From Rurimicrobium sp040387755 (GTDB lineage: Bacteria; Bacteroidota; Bacteroidia; Chitinophagales; Chitinophagaceae), in the NCBI GenBank assembly GCA_040387755.1, contig JAZKDB010000004.1, positions 62,001 through 126,000 on the forward strand: DNA of 64,000 nt, read 5' to 3'. The translations under genes were made by a program, and so were the position numbers. Each line of letters opens with the position of its first letter. The stretch's first letter is position 1. This document shows positions 34,734 through 42,856 of this stretch, one piece after another. The notes beneath the pieces were generated by a model. The model was not told the DNA's origin and ran no database searches. It saw nothing but the letters and a program-made list of their open reading frames with translations.

Positions 34734-36321
34734 CTTTTTACTGCTGTTAATTTCCTCATCTGCCTTTGCTCAGTCAAAGAGCATTGCCCGGCCAAAACTG
34801 GTGGTTGGCATCGTGGTGGATCAGATGCGCTGGGATTATTTGTATCGGTATCAACATCGCTATGGTAATGGCGGATTTAAGCGTTTGATGAATGAAGGGT
34901 TTAATTGCCAGAACACTTATTTAAATTATGTACCCAGTTATACTGCTCCGGGTCATGCTACCATATTTTCGGGTGCTGTACCGGCTATACATGGCATTGT
35001 GGGTAATGACTGGATTGAACATAACATCAATCAATATTGTGCTGCCGACAAAAATGTAACAAGCGTTGGCGGAAGCCAAAATGCCGGACAAATGAGCCCC
35101 CGGGCGATGAAGACTACTAATATTGGCGATGAGTTGAGGTTGAGTACCAATTTCCATTCACGTGTGTATGGCATTGCTTTAAAAGACAGAGGTGCCATCT
35201 TTCCTGCAGGACATTCTGCCAATGGTGCTTTTTGGTTTGATGACAGTACGGGCACCTTTATTAGCAGCAGTTTCTATGGAAAAAAATTACCCCAATGGTT
35301 GCAACAGTTTAATGCCAGAAAATGGGTAGATACTTTTTTGGCTAACAATTGGGAAACACTCTACCCTATTGAATCCTATACACAGAGTATTGGTGATGAT
35401 AATCCTTACGAACATTTGCGTAAAGGAGAAAGCAGCCCAACTTTTCCTCATTTGGTCAGCGCTGCAGGCTATAAGCAAATACGTAGTTTACCTGCCGGCA
35501 ACACCCTGACTTTTAAGCTGGCCAAAACTTTGATTGGAGCCGAAGAATTAGGACAAAAAGAGGCTACTGATATGTTGTGCATCAGTCTTTCTTCAACAGA
35601 CTATATTGGTCATGCTTATGCACCAAATTCAATCGAAGTGGAAGATATGTATCTGCGCCTCGACAAGGATATTGCTTCATTCCTGACTTACCTCGACAAT
35701 AAAATCGGGGTTGATAATTATACAATCTTCCTAAGCGCAGACCACGGCGGAGCGCATAATGCCAGTTTTTTGACTGACCGTAAAATACCAGCCGGAACAC
35801 TTTCAGAAAATGAACTGGAAAGAGAACTGAAAGCCTTAATGAAAAAGCGTTTTGGAGCAGACAACATTATCCTTTCGGTGATGAATTATCAGGTCTTTTT
35901 TAATGAAGACTATATTGAACAAAAGAAATTGAACCGTACTGCTATTAAATCTCAGGTCATCGATTTTTGTAAAAAGAAAGAAGGAATATATGTGGTTGTG
36001 GATTTTGAAAATTTAGCTCATAGTAATATCCCTGCAAATTTGAAAGAACTTCTGCAAAATGGCTATTATGCGCAACGTTGTGGTGCCATCGGAATAATTT
36101 ATGATCCTGCCTGGTATTCAGACGGTAAAAAAGGAACCACACATGGCACCTGGAATCCTTATGACACGCATATCCCATTGCTTTGGTATGGATGGGGCAT
36201 CCCACAGGGAGAAACATTTCAACGTACAGAAGTTACCGATATTGCAGCAACAATTGCTGCATTGTTGCACATTCAGGTACCTAACGGCTGTGTGGGGAAA
36301 GTGATAGAATTCAAAAAATAA
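34714..36321 (+). CDS. PafA-type alkaline phosphatase family protein
   Basis: A 535-residue exported phosphomonoesterase of the alkaline-phosphatase superfamily. The start at 34714 gives a signal peptide (MKKILNSFLLLLISSSAFAQ); a longer in-frame start at 34630 would hide it. Asp36, Thr77 and Asn98 have the same spacing as Asp38, the nucleophile Thr79 and Asn100 of Elizabethkingia PafA. The Lys/Arg pair in LKDRGAIFPAGH, Asp and His in TDYIGHAY, the SADHGG motif and a late His in TTHGTWNP complete the site. It should therefore release phosphate from organic monoesters in the periplasm. It is the last gene of the DUF2007-barrel-phosphatase run and overlaps the barrel gene by 20 bp. Confidence 0.92.
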   Translation: MKKILNSFLLLLISSSAFAQSKSIARPKLVVGIVVDQMRWDYLYRYQHRYGNGGFKRLMNEGFNCQNTYLNYVPSYTAPGHATIFSGAVPAIHGIVGNDWIEHNINQYCAADKNVTSVGGSQNAGQMSPRAMKTTNIGDELRLSTNFHSRVYGIALKDRGAIFPAGHSANGAFWFDDSTGTFISSSFYGKKLPQWLQQFNARKWVDTFLANNWETLYPIESYTQSIGDDNPYEHLRKGESSPTFPHLVSAAGYKQIRSLPAGNTLTFKLAKTLIGAEELGQKEATDMLCISLSSTDYIGHAYAPNSIEVEDMYLRLDKDIASFLTYLDNKIGVDNYTIFLSADHGGAHNASFLTDRKIPAGTLSENELERELKALMKKRFGADNIILSVMNYQVFFNEDYIEQKKLNRTAIKSQVIDFCKKKEGIYVVVDFENLAHSNIPANLKELLQNGYYAQRCGAIGIIYDPAWYSDGKKGTTHGTWNPYDTHIPLLWYGWGIPQGETFQRTEVTDIAATIAALLHIQVPNGCVGKVIEFKK

Positions 36322-36322
36322 T

Positions 36323-37696
36323 TTATTGCAGGGCGTCAAAATCAATATCCATCCTGATACGCCAGTTTTTGGGCAAGTAATTATTAACCCTGTTGCTTAA
36401 AGCCTTTATCCAGCCCAAACCCTGACCTTTGTAGCGAACGATGTACCATCCCTTTGTGGTGTTTCCCGGTAATTCAAAATTGTCTTTCTTCAAAAAAAGT
36501 AGTGCGTTTTCAAGATTCAATTCTATTGAAGGCAATGAAATATTTGCATCAACACTCAAAGCAATATCGTGTTCCGGAATCCAATCTTTGGCGGCAGGAC
36601 TACCCAGCAAAGTTCCGGCACGGCGTAAGTAAATAAACTCCCTCAGAAAATGAAAATCCGGTTCATGAGTCTCATTAATTGCACTATAAAAACCCCGTTC
36701 ATTCTCCACAAAATGGTAATGAGCATTTTGCAATAAATGGCTGGCCTGTTCTGCTATTTTTTTATTATGTGCTGTCCGAAAACGTGGGTACATAAAGCTT
36801 TCCTCTCCTTCTTTCTTTTTCAGTACAGCAATAAAAAAACCTTCACCTTTTACCTTATCCGGAAAAAAACGGTAGCCTTCCATTTTATGTTTTGGTGAAA
36901 AAGTTGTTTCAATCCCCCATTCTTTTTCCTGTATTATTGTCACCGAGTCGACAGCAAAATTTTCTGCAATAAAATCAAGCACCATTTCGTCTTCGTCCGG
37001 CGAATAAGAGCAGGTTGCATACACCAGATATCCATCTTTTTTCAAAGCAGGTAATACATCTGCCAATATACGTTGTTGTCGTTCGCTGCACAATTGCACA
37101 TTGGCCTCACTCCATTCATTTAAGGCACGGGCATCTTTCCGAAACAATCCTGAACCGCTGCAGGGCGCATCCACCACCATCAGGTCAAAATAAGCTTTCA
37201 TCCGGCCAAAATCACGCGGGTCATTGCTGCTGACCCAGGTATTGTTATAGCCCCAGCGGGTCATGTTTTCTTCGAGGATAGCGGCGCGTGAACGGATAAC
37301 ATCATTGCTGACTAATAATGCTGATGACGCTAATCGGGAAGCCAATAAGGTGCTTTTCCCTCCCGGCGCTGCGCAAAGATCCAACACCCTCAGATGCTCT
37401 GTAACCGGAAATAACTGTCGCATCACATTGTCCAAAAACATGGAAGAAGCTTCCTGCACATAATAAGCACCTGCGTGCAATAAAGGGTCTGTGGTAAAAA
37501 CAGGGCGCTCGGGCAGATAATAAGCTCCCTGACACCAGGGAATGGGTGTTTTATTCGTTAAGGGCACATTCAACCCTTTGATTGGGTGTAAACGTACGGA
37601 TACAGGAGTGGATAATTGATGCGCCGCAATAAATGCTTCCTGGTCAAAGCCTTGCACAGCGTGCAATTGCGCCAATAAAGAAGTGGGTAAATTCAA
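36323..37696 (-). CDS. RNA m5C methyltransferase (RsmF/NOP2-Sun family)
   Basis: A 457-residue SAM-dependent cytosine-C5 RNA methyltransferase. It shows the SAM-binding LDLCAAPGGKS, motif IV VDAPCSGSGLFRKD with the Pro-Cys, and motif VI YATCSYSPDEDE with the catalytic Cys. The C-terminal part (about residues 290-457) holds a PUA-like region, as in E. coli RsmF, which modifies 16S rRNA. The start is a TTG, since no Met lies near the N-terminus. It converges on the phosphatase gene with a single base between stop codons. The exact target base is inferred from the family. Confidence 0.9.
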   Translation of the reverse strand: MNLPTSLLAQLHAVQGFDQEAFIAAHQLSTPVSVRLHPIKGLNVPLTNKTPIPWCQGAYYLPERPVFTTDPLLHAGAYYVQEASSMFLDNVMRQLFPVTEHLRVLDLCAAPGGKSTLLASRLASSALLVSNDVIRSRAAILEENMTRWGYNNTWVSSNDPRDFGRMKAYFDLMVVDAPCSGSGLFRKDARALNEWSEANVQLCSERQQRILADVLPALKKDGYLVYATCSYSPDEDEMVLDFIAENFAVDSVTIIQEKEWGIETTFSPKHKMEGYRFFPDKVKGEGFFIAVLKKKEGEESFMYPRFRTAHNKKIAEQASHLLQNAHYHFVENERGFYSAINETHEPDFHFLREFIYLRRAGTLLGSPAAKDWIPEHDIALSVDANISLPSIELNLENALLFLKKDNFELPGNTTKGWYIVRYKGQGLGWIKALSNRVNNYLPKNWRIRMDIDFDALQ

Positions 37697-37721
37697 GGGA
37701 AACAGAGATTAAACAATATTT

Positions 37722-37729
37722 CAAAAATA
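37722..37729 (-). promoter_or_regulatory. Putative -7 promoter element of the RNA methyltransferase gene
   Basis: The minus strand reads TATTTTTG, 25 nt before the TTG start. Confidence 0.45.
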
Positions 37730-37792
37730 AAGGCTTCGGCTAAATAAATACAACTACCAATCATATCTAAAATTAATTAACATCATTGATCT

Positions 37793-37832
37793 TTTGACAG
37801 GTTTAAAATTAATTTGACAGGTTTAAAATTAA
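37793..37832. repeat. Perfect tandem duplication of a 20-bp unit upstream of pckA
   Basis: The unit TTTGACAGGTTTAAAATTAA occurs twice with no gap (37793-37812 and 37813-37832), followed by a partial echo ACAGACAG. It lies about 190 bp before pckA. It may be two binding sites or a recent duplication. Confidence 0.8.
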
Positions 37833-37877
37833 ACAGACAGATACCAGATTTTAGCTGTCGTCTTTTGGGTAATTATG

Positions 37878-37893
37878 TAGGTGTAAACACCTA
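37878..37893. promoter_or_regulatory. Inverted repeat upstream of pckA (putative operator)
   Basis: TAGGTGT and ACACCTA are exact complements around a 2-bp spacer. A third half-site, ACACCTA, recurs at 37920-37926. The spacing of about 33 bp between equivalent half-sites is near three helical turns. A dimeric regulator of pckA is a fair inference. Confidence 0.5.
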
Positions 37894-37989
37894 TGATAAA
37901 TATAACAATTAACAATTCAACACCTACCCTTATCCACATTAGGGTACAAAATTTAATCACCAAAATATCAAATTATTAAATCTGCACCG

Positions 37990-37997
37990 TACCTTCG
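37990..37997 (+). promoter_or_regulatory. Putative -7 promoter element (variant) of pckA
   Basis: TACCTTCG, one base off TAnnTTTG, lies 26 nt before the pckA ATG. Confidence 0.45.
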
Positions 37998-38023
37998 TCC
38001 TCCAAATTCAAAATCTAAAATTT

Positions 38024-39637
38024 ATGCAGGAAAATGGAAAGAAAAACCCTTCGGCAAATCTTGCCAATATTGGGTTGAATGTAGCTATTGCTAATTGGAA
38101 TCTTTCGAATGAAGAGCTAACAAATAAAACGATTGAGCTCGGACAAGGTGAACTAAATGACACAGGGGCTCTTTGCGTTAGTACGGGTAAATTCACAGGT
38201 CGTTCTCCTAAAGACAAATTCACTGTAAAAGACTCAATTACTGAGCATTCTGTTGACTGGGGTGATGTAAACATTCCTTTCGAACCTGCGGCTTTCGATA
38301 AATTATACGACCGTGTATGCAAACACCTTGAAGGTAAAGAGGTTTGGGTGCGCGATTCTTACGCTTGTGCTGACCCTAAATACCGTTTGAACGTTCGTGT
38401 TATTAACGAAACTCCATGGGCAAACCTTTTCTGCAACGACCTTTTCCTGCGCCCTACTGCAGACGAAATTAACACCCAAGCTCCTGACTGGCATATTATT
38501 CAGGCTCCAAGTTTTCAGGCTGACCCTGCTATCGATGGTACACGTCAGGCAAATTTCACTATTGTAAACTTTACCCGCAAAGTCATTTTGATTGGAGGTT
38601 CTGGTTACACCGGCGAAATGAAAAAAGGCATTTTCGGTGTATTGAACTTTGTATTGCCACACGACCACAAAGTATTGTCTATGCACTGCTCTGCCAACGA
38701 AGGTAAAGATGGTGATGTAGCTTTGTTCTTCGGTCTTTCCGGTACAGGTAAAACCACTTTGAGTGCTGATGCAAACCGCGCCTTGATTGGCGATGATGAG
38801 CACGGATGGGCTGATGGTTCTGTATTCAACTTTGAAGGTGGTTGTTATGCAAAATGTATCGACCTGAGCGCTGAAAAAGAACCTGAAATTTTTGCAGCTG
38901 TAAAACCAGGTGCTTTGTTGGAAAATATTACTTTCCTGCCAGGTACTAAAACTGTAGATTATGCAGATGGAAGCATCACTGAAAATACACGTGCTGCATA
39001 TCCTATCTACCATATTGCCAATGCAAAAGAACCATCTTATGGTGGTGAACCACAAAATATCTTCTTCCTGACTTGTGATGCCTTTGGTATCCTTCCTCCA
39101 ATCTCTAAATTGACTACAGAGCAGGCAATGTATCATTTCATCTCTGGCTATACTGCTAAAGTTGCCGGTACTGAAGTTGGTGTTACAGAACCACAAACAA
39201 CTTTCTCTGCTTGCTTTGGCCGTGTTTTCTTACCATTACACCCTGCTAAATATGCAGAATTGTTAGGTAAAAAACTGGAAGCTCATCCAAACATCAATGT
39301 TTGGCTAATCAACACGGGCTGGAGCGGTGGCGCTTATGGTACAGGTAGCCGCATGAAATTGAGCTACACCCGTGCCATGATTACAGCTGCAATGAAAGGC
39401 GAATTGAATAACGTTGAATATACTGCGCATAATGTGTTTGGTGTATTGCAACCACAATCCTGCCCCAATGTACCAACTGAAATCCTAAACCCTCGCGAAA
39501 CGTGGGCAGATAAAGAAGCTTATGATAAGAAAGCCTCTGAATTGGCAGGTCTATTCAACAAAAATTTTGAAAAATATGCAGACAAAGCAAGTGAAGCAAT
39601 TAAATCTGCTGCACCAAAAGCTTTAGTAAATGCTTAA
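38024..39637 (+). CDS. pckA: Phosphoenolpyruvate carboxykinase (ATP)
   Basis: A 537-residue cytosolic enzyme converting oxaloacetate and ATP to phosphoenolpyruvate, ADP and CO2, the entry to gluconeogenesis (or, in some Bacteroidota, the reverse reaction for CO2 fixation). It has the kinase-1a loop GLSGTGKTTLSAD, the substrate segment GRSPKDKF near the N-terminus, the metal-binding GDDEHGW and the NTGWSGG adenine-site motif. The length is standard for the ATP-type. It is monocistronic, with a strong terminator and an upstream region rich in repeats that points to carbon-source control. Codon choice looks more biased than in neighbours, as for a highly expressed gene. Confidence 0.98.
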   Translation: MQENGKKNPSANLANIGLNVAIANWNLSNEELTNKTIELGQGELNDTGALCVSTGKFTGRSPKDKFTVKDSITEHSVDWGDVNIPFEPAAFDKLYDRVCKHLEGKEVWVRDSYACADPKYRLNVRVINETPWANLFCNDLFLRPTADEINTQAPDWHIIQAPSFQADPAIDGTRQANFTIVNFTRKVILIGGSGYTGEMKKGIFGVLNFVLPHDHKVLSMHCSANEGKDGDVALFFGLSGTGKTTLSADANRALIGDDEHGWADGSVFNFEGGCYAKCIDLSAEKEPEIFAAVKPGALLENITFLPGTKTVDYADGSITENTRAAYPIYHIANAKEPSYGGEPQNIFFLTCDAFGILPPISKLTTEQAMYHFISGYTAKVAGTEVGVTEPQTTFSACFGRVFLPLHPAKYAELLGKKLEAHPNINVWLINTGWSGGAYGTGSRMKLSYTRAMITAAMKGELNNVEYTAHNVFGVLQPQSCPNVPTEILNPRETWADKEAYDKKASELAGLFNKNFEKYADKASEAIKSAAPKALVNA

Positions 39638-39659
39638 TGAATAAAATCAGGTCTAAAGA

Positions 39660-39700
39660 AAAAGCCGCTGCAGATATAAACTGCAGCGGCTTTTCCTTTT
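39660..39700 (+). terminator. Terminator of pckA
   Basis: A 14-bp perfect stem pairs AAAAGCCGCTGCAG (39660-39673) with CTGCAGCGGCTTTT (39681-39694) around the loop ATATAAA, followed by more T residues. Confidence 0.93.
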
Positions 39701-39703
39701 AAA

Positions 39704-40099
39704 TTACATACTATCGGGAGGCGAATGTATCGGGATGGGCAAAGGGTTTAATGATGAATTGCCTTGTGAAAATCTTATCACTTTAAGCGATGATATTTGT
39801 AAAAACGAATGAAGACTGTCATTGGAGTGGATACTATAACAAAGGTTCATTATTATTACTTTGCCGTATCTTAACACAATTACAGAAACCAACACAATGC
39901 TCATTTTAAGCTTTCTTAATGCGGTCATCATGCGCCCTGATTGCGCTATCTGGCTGAATATAACGATGAACAAATTTTGCATCATTAAATCAATACTCCC
40001 TGAGTAAAATATAGGCAACAGATGTATGCCAAAACTAGCCCGTACTCCGCAAAAAAACCTGACTATGGGGGGCTTTATATGTATGTCTTGCGGCGTCAT
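39704..40099 (-). CDS. Doubtful open reading frame, unknown
   Basis: A 131-codon frame starting at an ATG (40097-40099) in the 648-bp space between the pckA and GH3 terminators. The translation is rich in Ile, Ser and Leu, lacks recognisable motifs and ends in a Pro-rich stretch (PLPIPIHSPP). It could be a lineage-specific gene, the remnant of a decayed one, or chance. No promoter-like element is convincing and there is no terminator of its own, since the nearest hairpin on the left belongs to pckA. The rest of the 39701-40233 interval shows nothing else I can support. Confidence 0.2.
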   Translation of the reverse strand: MTPQDIHIKPPIVRFFCGVRASFGIHLLPIFYSGSIDLMMQNLFIVIFSQIAQSGRMMTALRKLKMSIVLVSVIVLRYGKVIIMNLCYSIHSNDSLHSFLQISSLKVIRFSQGNSSLNPLPIPIHSPPDSM

Positions 40100-40233
40100 A
40101 AAATATAATTTAAGAATTAGTTTATTTGGTATAGCAAAGGACGTAAGTGCTACCAAGTAACTTGTTATACCCTTAAATATTATTGTTACATGATTTTAAC
40201 ATTATAGTATTCCCTTCTAATCCGCCAAACGAT

Positions 40234-40264
40234 AAAAGGCTTTCCGTAACGAAAAGCCTTTTTA
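40234..40264 (-). terminator. Terminator of the GH3-family gene
   Basis: AAAAGGCTTTCCG (40234-40246) pairs with CGAAAAGCCTTTT (40250-40262) with one mismatch. T-rich flanks on both strands make it potentially bidirectional. It lies 22 bp past the GH3 stop. Confidence 0.82.
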
Positions 40265-40285
40265 CTTTATTCTTGAAAACGTTTT

Positions 40286-41800
40286 TTATTTCTTTGTAAA
40301 TGGAAGCAATTCCTCCAATAACTTTCGGTCGTTACTAAGTCTTGGAACCTTGTGTTGGCCACCCAGCTTATTTTTATCCTTAAGCCACGCAGAAAAGCCA
40401 CCTTTAGGCATGATATGTACTATTGGCATTCGTAATGCAATATCCTTGTGTCGTTTAGCCTCGTAATCAGAATTAATTGATTTCAGCGCATTATCCATTT
40501 CCAGCACAAAAGTTTCAAGAGGACATGGCAATTGCTCAAACTCAATAACCCATTCATGTGCACCATTGCTGGTGTCAGTCATATAAACCGGAGCTGCACT
40601 GTAATCATTTACCACAGCACCGGTTTTTTTACATGCTTCAGCAATTGCATTATCCGCATTATCTACAATCACTTCTTCGCCAAAGGCATTTAAGAAAAAA
40701 GTGGTTCGGCCGGTAATTTTTATCCGAAAAGGAGCTAATGAGGTAAACTGAATAGTATCGCCGATAATATAGCGCCACAGGCCTGTATTGGTACTAATAA
40801 CCAGCGCATAATTTGTGTTTAGCTTCACTTCCTTAAGAGTAAGAACCACAGGATCTTTTTTTGTAAATTCATCCATGGGAATAAACTCATAAAAAATACC
40901 ATGATTCAGGAACAACAACATCCCTTCGTTGTCGGGCGAATCCTGAGAAGCGAAGAAACCTTCTGATGCATTATAAGAGTCGATATAGTGCATATCCTCA
41001 GAAGGAATATACTTCTTAAACTGCTCTTTGTATGGTTTGAAACTTACGCCACCATGCAAATACAACTCCAGGTTAGGCCATACTTCAAGCATATTTTTAG
41101 CCCCGGTTATTTCCAAAATTCTTTTGAACAAAACAATTGTCCAGGTGGGTACACCAGTAATAAAAGTTACATTTTCGTGTATAGTACTTTGGGCAATCAT
41201 TTCAATTTTCTCCTCCCATTCTTCCATCAGTGCGATAGACAGGTCTGGTGTGCGTAAAAACTGCCCGGTCCATGGCATATTCTGCATCATCACAGCTGAC
41301 AAATCTCCGTAAAAAGTATCTTCACTAAGCTGATTAAGTTGATGGCTGCCACCGATGACCAAACATTTTCCAGAGGTGATTTTTGACTCAGGAAACCTGG
41401 ACAAATAAAGTGCAATGGCATCTTTGCCACTTTTGTAATGATTATCATCCAAAGCCTCTTTTGAAACAGGTATAAACTTGCTCTTGTCAGAAGTAGTACC
41501 GCTGCTCTTGGCAAACCAAGTAATTTCTGAAGGCCAAAGAATATTCTGTTGACCTTCGAGAATACGTTGAATATAAGGCTTTAAGGAATCGTAATTATTG
41601 AGCGGTACCGTTTTTTGGTATTCAACGATACTATTAATGTGTTGAAAATTATATTTCTTTCCGTATTCAGTAAATTGAGCACTGGAGATTAAATCATTAA
41701 ATACTCTCTTTTGTGTATCAATGGGATTGAGCATAAAATTATCAATCACGCTGTTGCGCAATTTCAAGAAACTCTTAATAGCAGGACTCAGAATACCCAT
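40286..41800 (-). CDS. GH3-family (auxin-responsive promoter-like) adenylating protein
   Basis: A 504-residue member of the GH3 branch of the adenylate-forming superfamily. The N-terminal ATP-binding loop SSGTTSDKSKFIPVS is diagnostic, followed by TFYGDLSAVM, the middle YNASEGFF motif and YALVISTNTGLWRYIIGDTI with the nucleotide-binding Asp. Plant GH3 proteins join amino acids to carboxylic hormones. The bacterial homologues are frequent in Bacteroidota but their acyl and amine substrates are unknown. The gene is monocistronic with its own terminator. A -7 element lies 34 nt upstream. Confidence 0.92.
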   Translation of the reverse strand: MGILSPAIKSFLKLRNSVIDNFMLNPIDTQKRVFNDLISSAQFTEYGKKYNFQHINSIVEYQKTVPLNNYDSLKPYIQRILEGQQNILWPSEITWFAKSSGTTSDKSKFIPVSKEALDDNHYKSGKDAIALYLSRFPESKITSGKCLVIGGSHQLNQLSEDTFYGDLSAVMMQNMPWTGQFLRTPDLSIALMEEWEEKIEMIAQSTIHENVTFITGVPTWTIVLFKRILEITGAKNMLEVWPNLELYLHGGVSFKPYKEQFKKYIPSEDMHYIDSYNASEGFFASQDSPDNEGMLLFLNHGIFYEFIPMDEFTKKDPVVLTLKEVKLNTNYALVISTNTGLWRYIIGDTIQFTSLAPFRIKITGRTTFFLNAFGEEVIVDNADNAIAEACKKTGAVVNDYSAAPVYMTDTSNGAHEWVIEFEQLPCPLETFVLEMDNALKSINSDYEAKRHKDIALRMPIVHIMPKGGFSAWLKDKNKLGGQHKVPRLSNDRKLLEELLPFTKK

Positions 41801-41834
41801 AAATATGTTCGGCGGTATATTATTTTATGCAGCG

Positions 41835-41842
41835 CAAAAATA
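41835..41842 (-). promoter_or_regulatory. Putative -7 promoter element of the GH3-family gene
   Basis: The minus strand reads TATTTTTG, 34 nt before the ATG. Confidence 0.45.
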
Positions 41843-41881
41843 CGCTTACGCAAGAATAGTCAAAATAAAGCAGCAGAAATT

Positions 41882-42628
41882 TTACTCGCTAATGCTATAA
41901 TTCTTCTTTTTAAGTTCGAAATTTTGCCCAAGATACACTTTTCGTACTTGTTCGTCTGCAGCTAACTCTTCAGCAACTCCGGCTTTCAAAATTGAGCCTT
42001 CAAACAAAAGATAAGCTCTATCTGTGATTGACAGTGTTTCCTGTACATTATGATCGGTAATCAATATGCCGATATTTTTGAACTTCAATTTTGCGACAAT
42101 GGACTGAATATCTTCTACGGCAATAGGGTCAATACCGGCAAACGGCTCATCAAGCAATATAAATTTAGGGTCAACGGCCAATGCACGGGCAATCTCGGTA
42201 CGGCGTCTTTCTCCACCACTCAGTACATCACCGGGGCTTTTGCGTACATGGGTCAGCCGGAATTCTTCCAACAGAGCATCTCTTTTAAATAATTGTTCGG
42301 CACGGGTAAGCTTTGTTAATTCCAACACTGCACCAATATTATCTTCTACTGACAACTTCCGAAAAACTGATGCTTCCTGAGGTAAATAGCCGATTCCTTT
42401 CTGCGCACGCTTGTACATTGGAAGCTTTGTAATATCCTCACCGTCAAGGTAAACAGTACCTTCATCCGGCTTCACAAGCCCAACAACCATGTAGAAAGAT
42501 GTAGTTTTACCTGCTCCGTTCGGCCCCAACAAACCAACAACCTCTCCCTGATTAACTTCAAAGGAAACATTGTTCACTACAGTTCTTTTACCGTATCTTT
42601 TGATTAAACCTTTAGTCTGGATTTTCAA
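41882..42628 (-). CDS. lptB: Lipopolysaccharide export ATPase LptB
   Basis: A 248-residue ABC ATPase that powers extraction of LPS from the inner membrane with LptFG. Walker A is GPNGAGKTT, the Q-loop YLPQEASVFRKL is distinctive for LptB, the signature is LSGGERRRTEIARAL, Walker B FILLDEPFAGIDP, and the H-loop ITDHNVQETL. The C-terminal extension (VRKVYLGQNFEL) is typical. The start is a TTG, because an in-frame stop lies two codons upstream and no other Met precedes Walker A. LptF, LptG, LptA and LptC are not adjacent. The gene lies close to the surface-polysaccharide locus but separated by a divergent barrel gene. Confidence 0.95.
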   Translation of the reverse strand: MKIQTKGLIKRYGKRTVVNNVSFEVNQGEVVGLLGPNGAGKTTSFYMVVGLVKPDEGTVYLDGEDITKLPMYKRAQKGIGYLPQEASVFRKLSVEDNIGAVLELTKLTRAEQLFKRDALLEEFRLTHVRKSPGDVLSGGERRRTEIARALAVDPKFILLDEPFAGIDPIAVEDIQSIVAKLKFKNIGILITDHNVQETLSITDRAYLLFEGSILKAGVAEELAADEQVRKVYLGQNFELKKKNYSISE

Positions 42629-42653
42629 GATTTATTATAAATAGGATGAATGG

Positions 42654-42661
42654 CAAAGGTA
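42654..42661 (-). promoter_or_regulatory. Putative -7 promoter element of lptB
   Basis: The minus strand reads TACCTTTG followed by CC, the same extended form seen before queA and the glutamate-semialdehyde dehydrogenase gene, 25 nt before the start. Confidence 0.6.
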
Positions 42662-42823
42662 ATCAAATTGCCGAACAGGGAGAGCAACCAAAACCTAATG
42701 GTTAAACGTATGGTTGCATCCTTTGCCCTTGTTGCTTTTCGCTGCAGAAACAAACACTACTTATTATAAGATAAAGAATGTGAAAAAAAATGCCCAAAAA
42801 CTTGCGTGGTATTTTTATTGCAT

Positions 42824-42831
42824 TACATTTG
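42824..42831 (+). promoter_or_regulatory. Putative promoter of the small outer-membrane barrel gene
   Basis: TACATTTG is a perfect -7 match, with TTG at 42802-42804 and a 19-bp spacer as a likely -33 box. The ATG follows 25 nt downstream. Confidence 0.65.
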
Positions 42832-42856
42832 TAGCCAAAATAAATTAACAACTTTT

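Larger units (their letters stand above)
37697..38023. other. Intergenic regulatory region between the RNA methyltransferase gene and pckA
   Basis: This 327-bp stretch between divergent genes has no convincing coding frame. It holds a promoter-like element for the leftward gene, a 20-bp tandem repeat, a 16-nt inverted repeat with an extra half-site, and a -7-like element for pckA, each listed separately. Confidence 0.7.

Noticed and set aside
37793..37832. Tandem 20-bp repeat considered as an attachment or insertion-site duplication
   Set aside because: The copies are contiguous with nothing between them, and no integrase, transposase or inverted terminal repeats are present.
38303..39196. 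A 297-codon open frame on the strand opposite pckA
   Set aside because: It lies entirely inside the certain pckA gene, its translation is rich in Phe, Cys and Ile with no motif, and long antisense frames are common in genes with strong codon bias.
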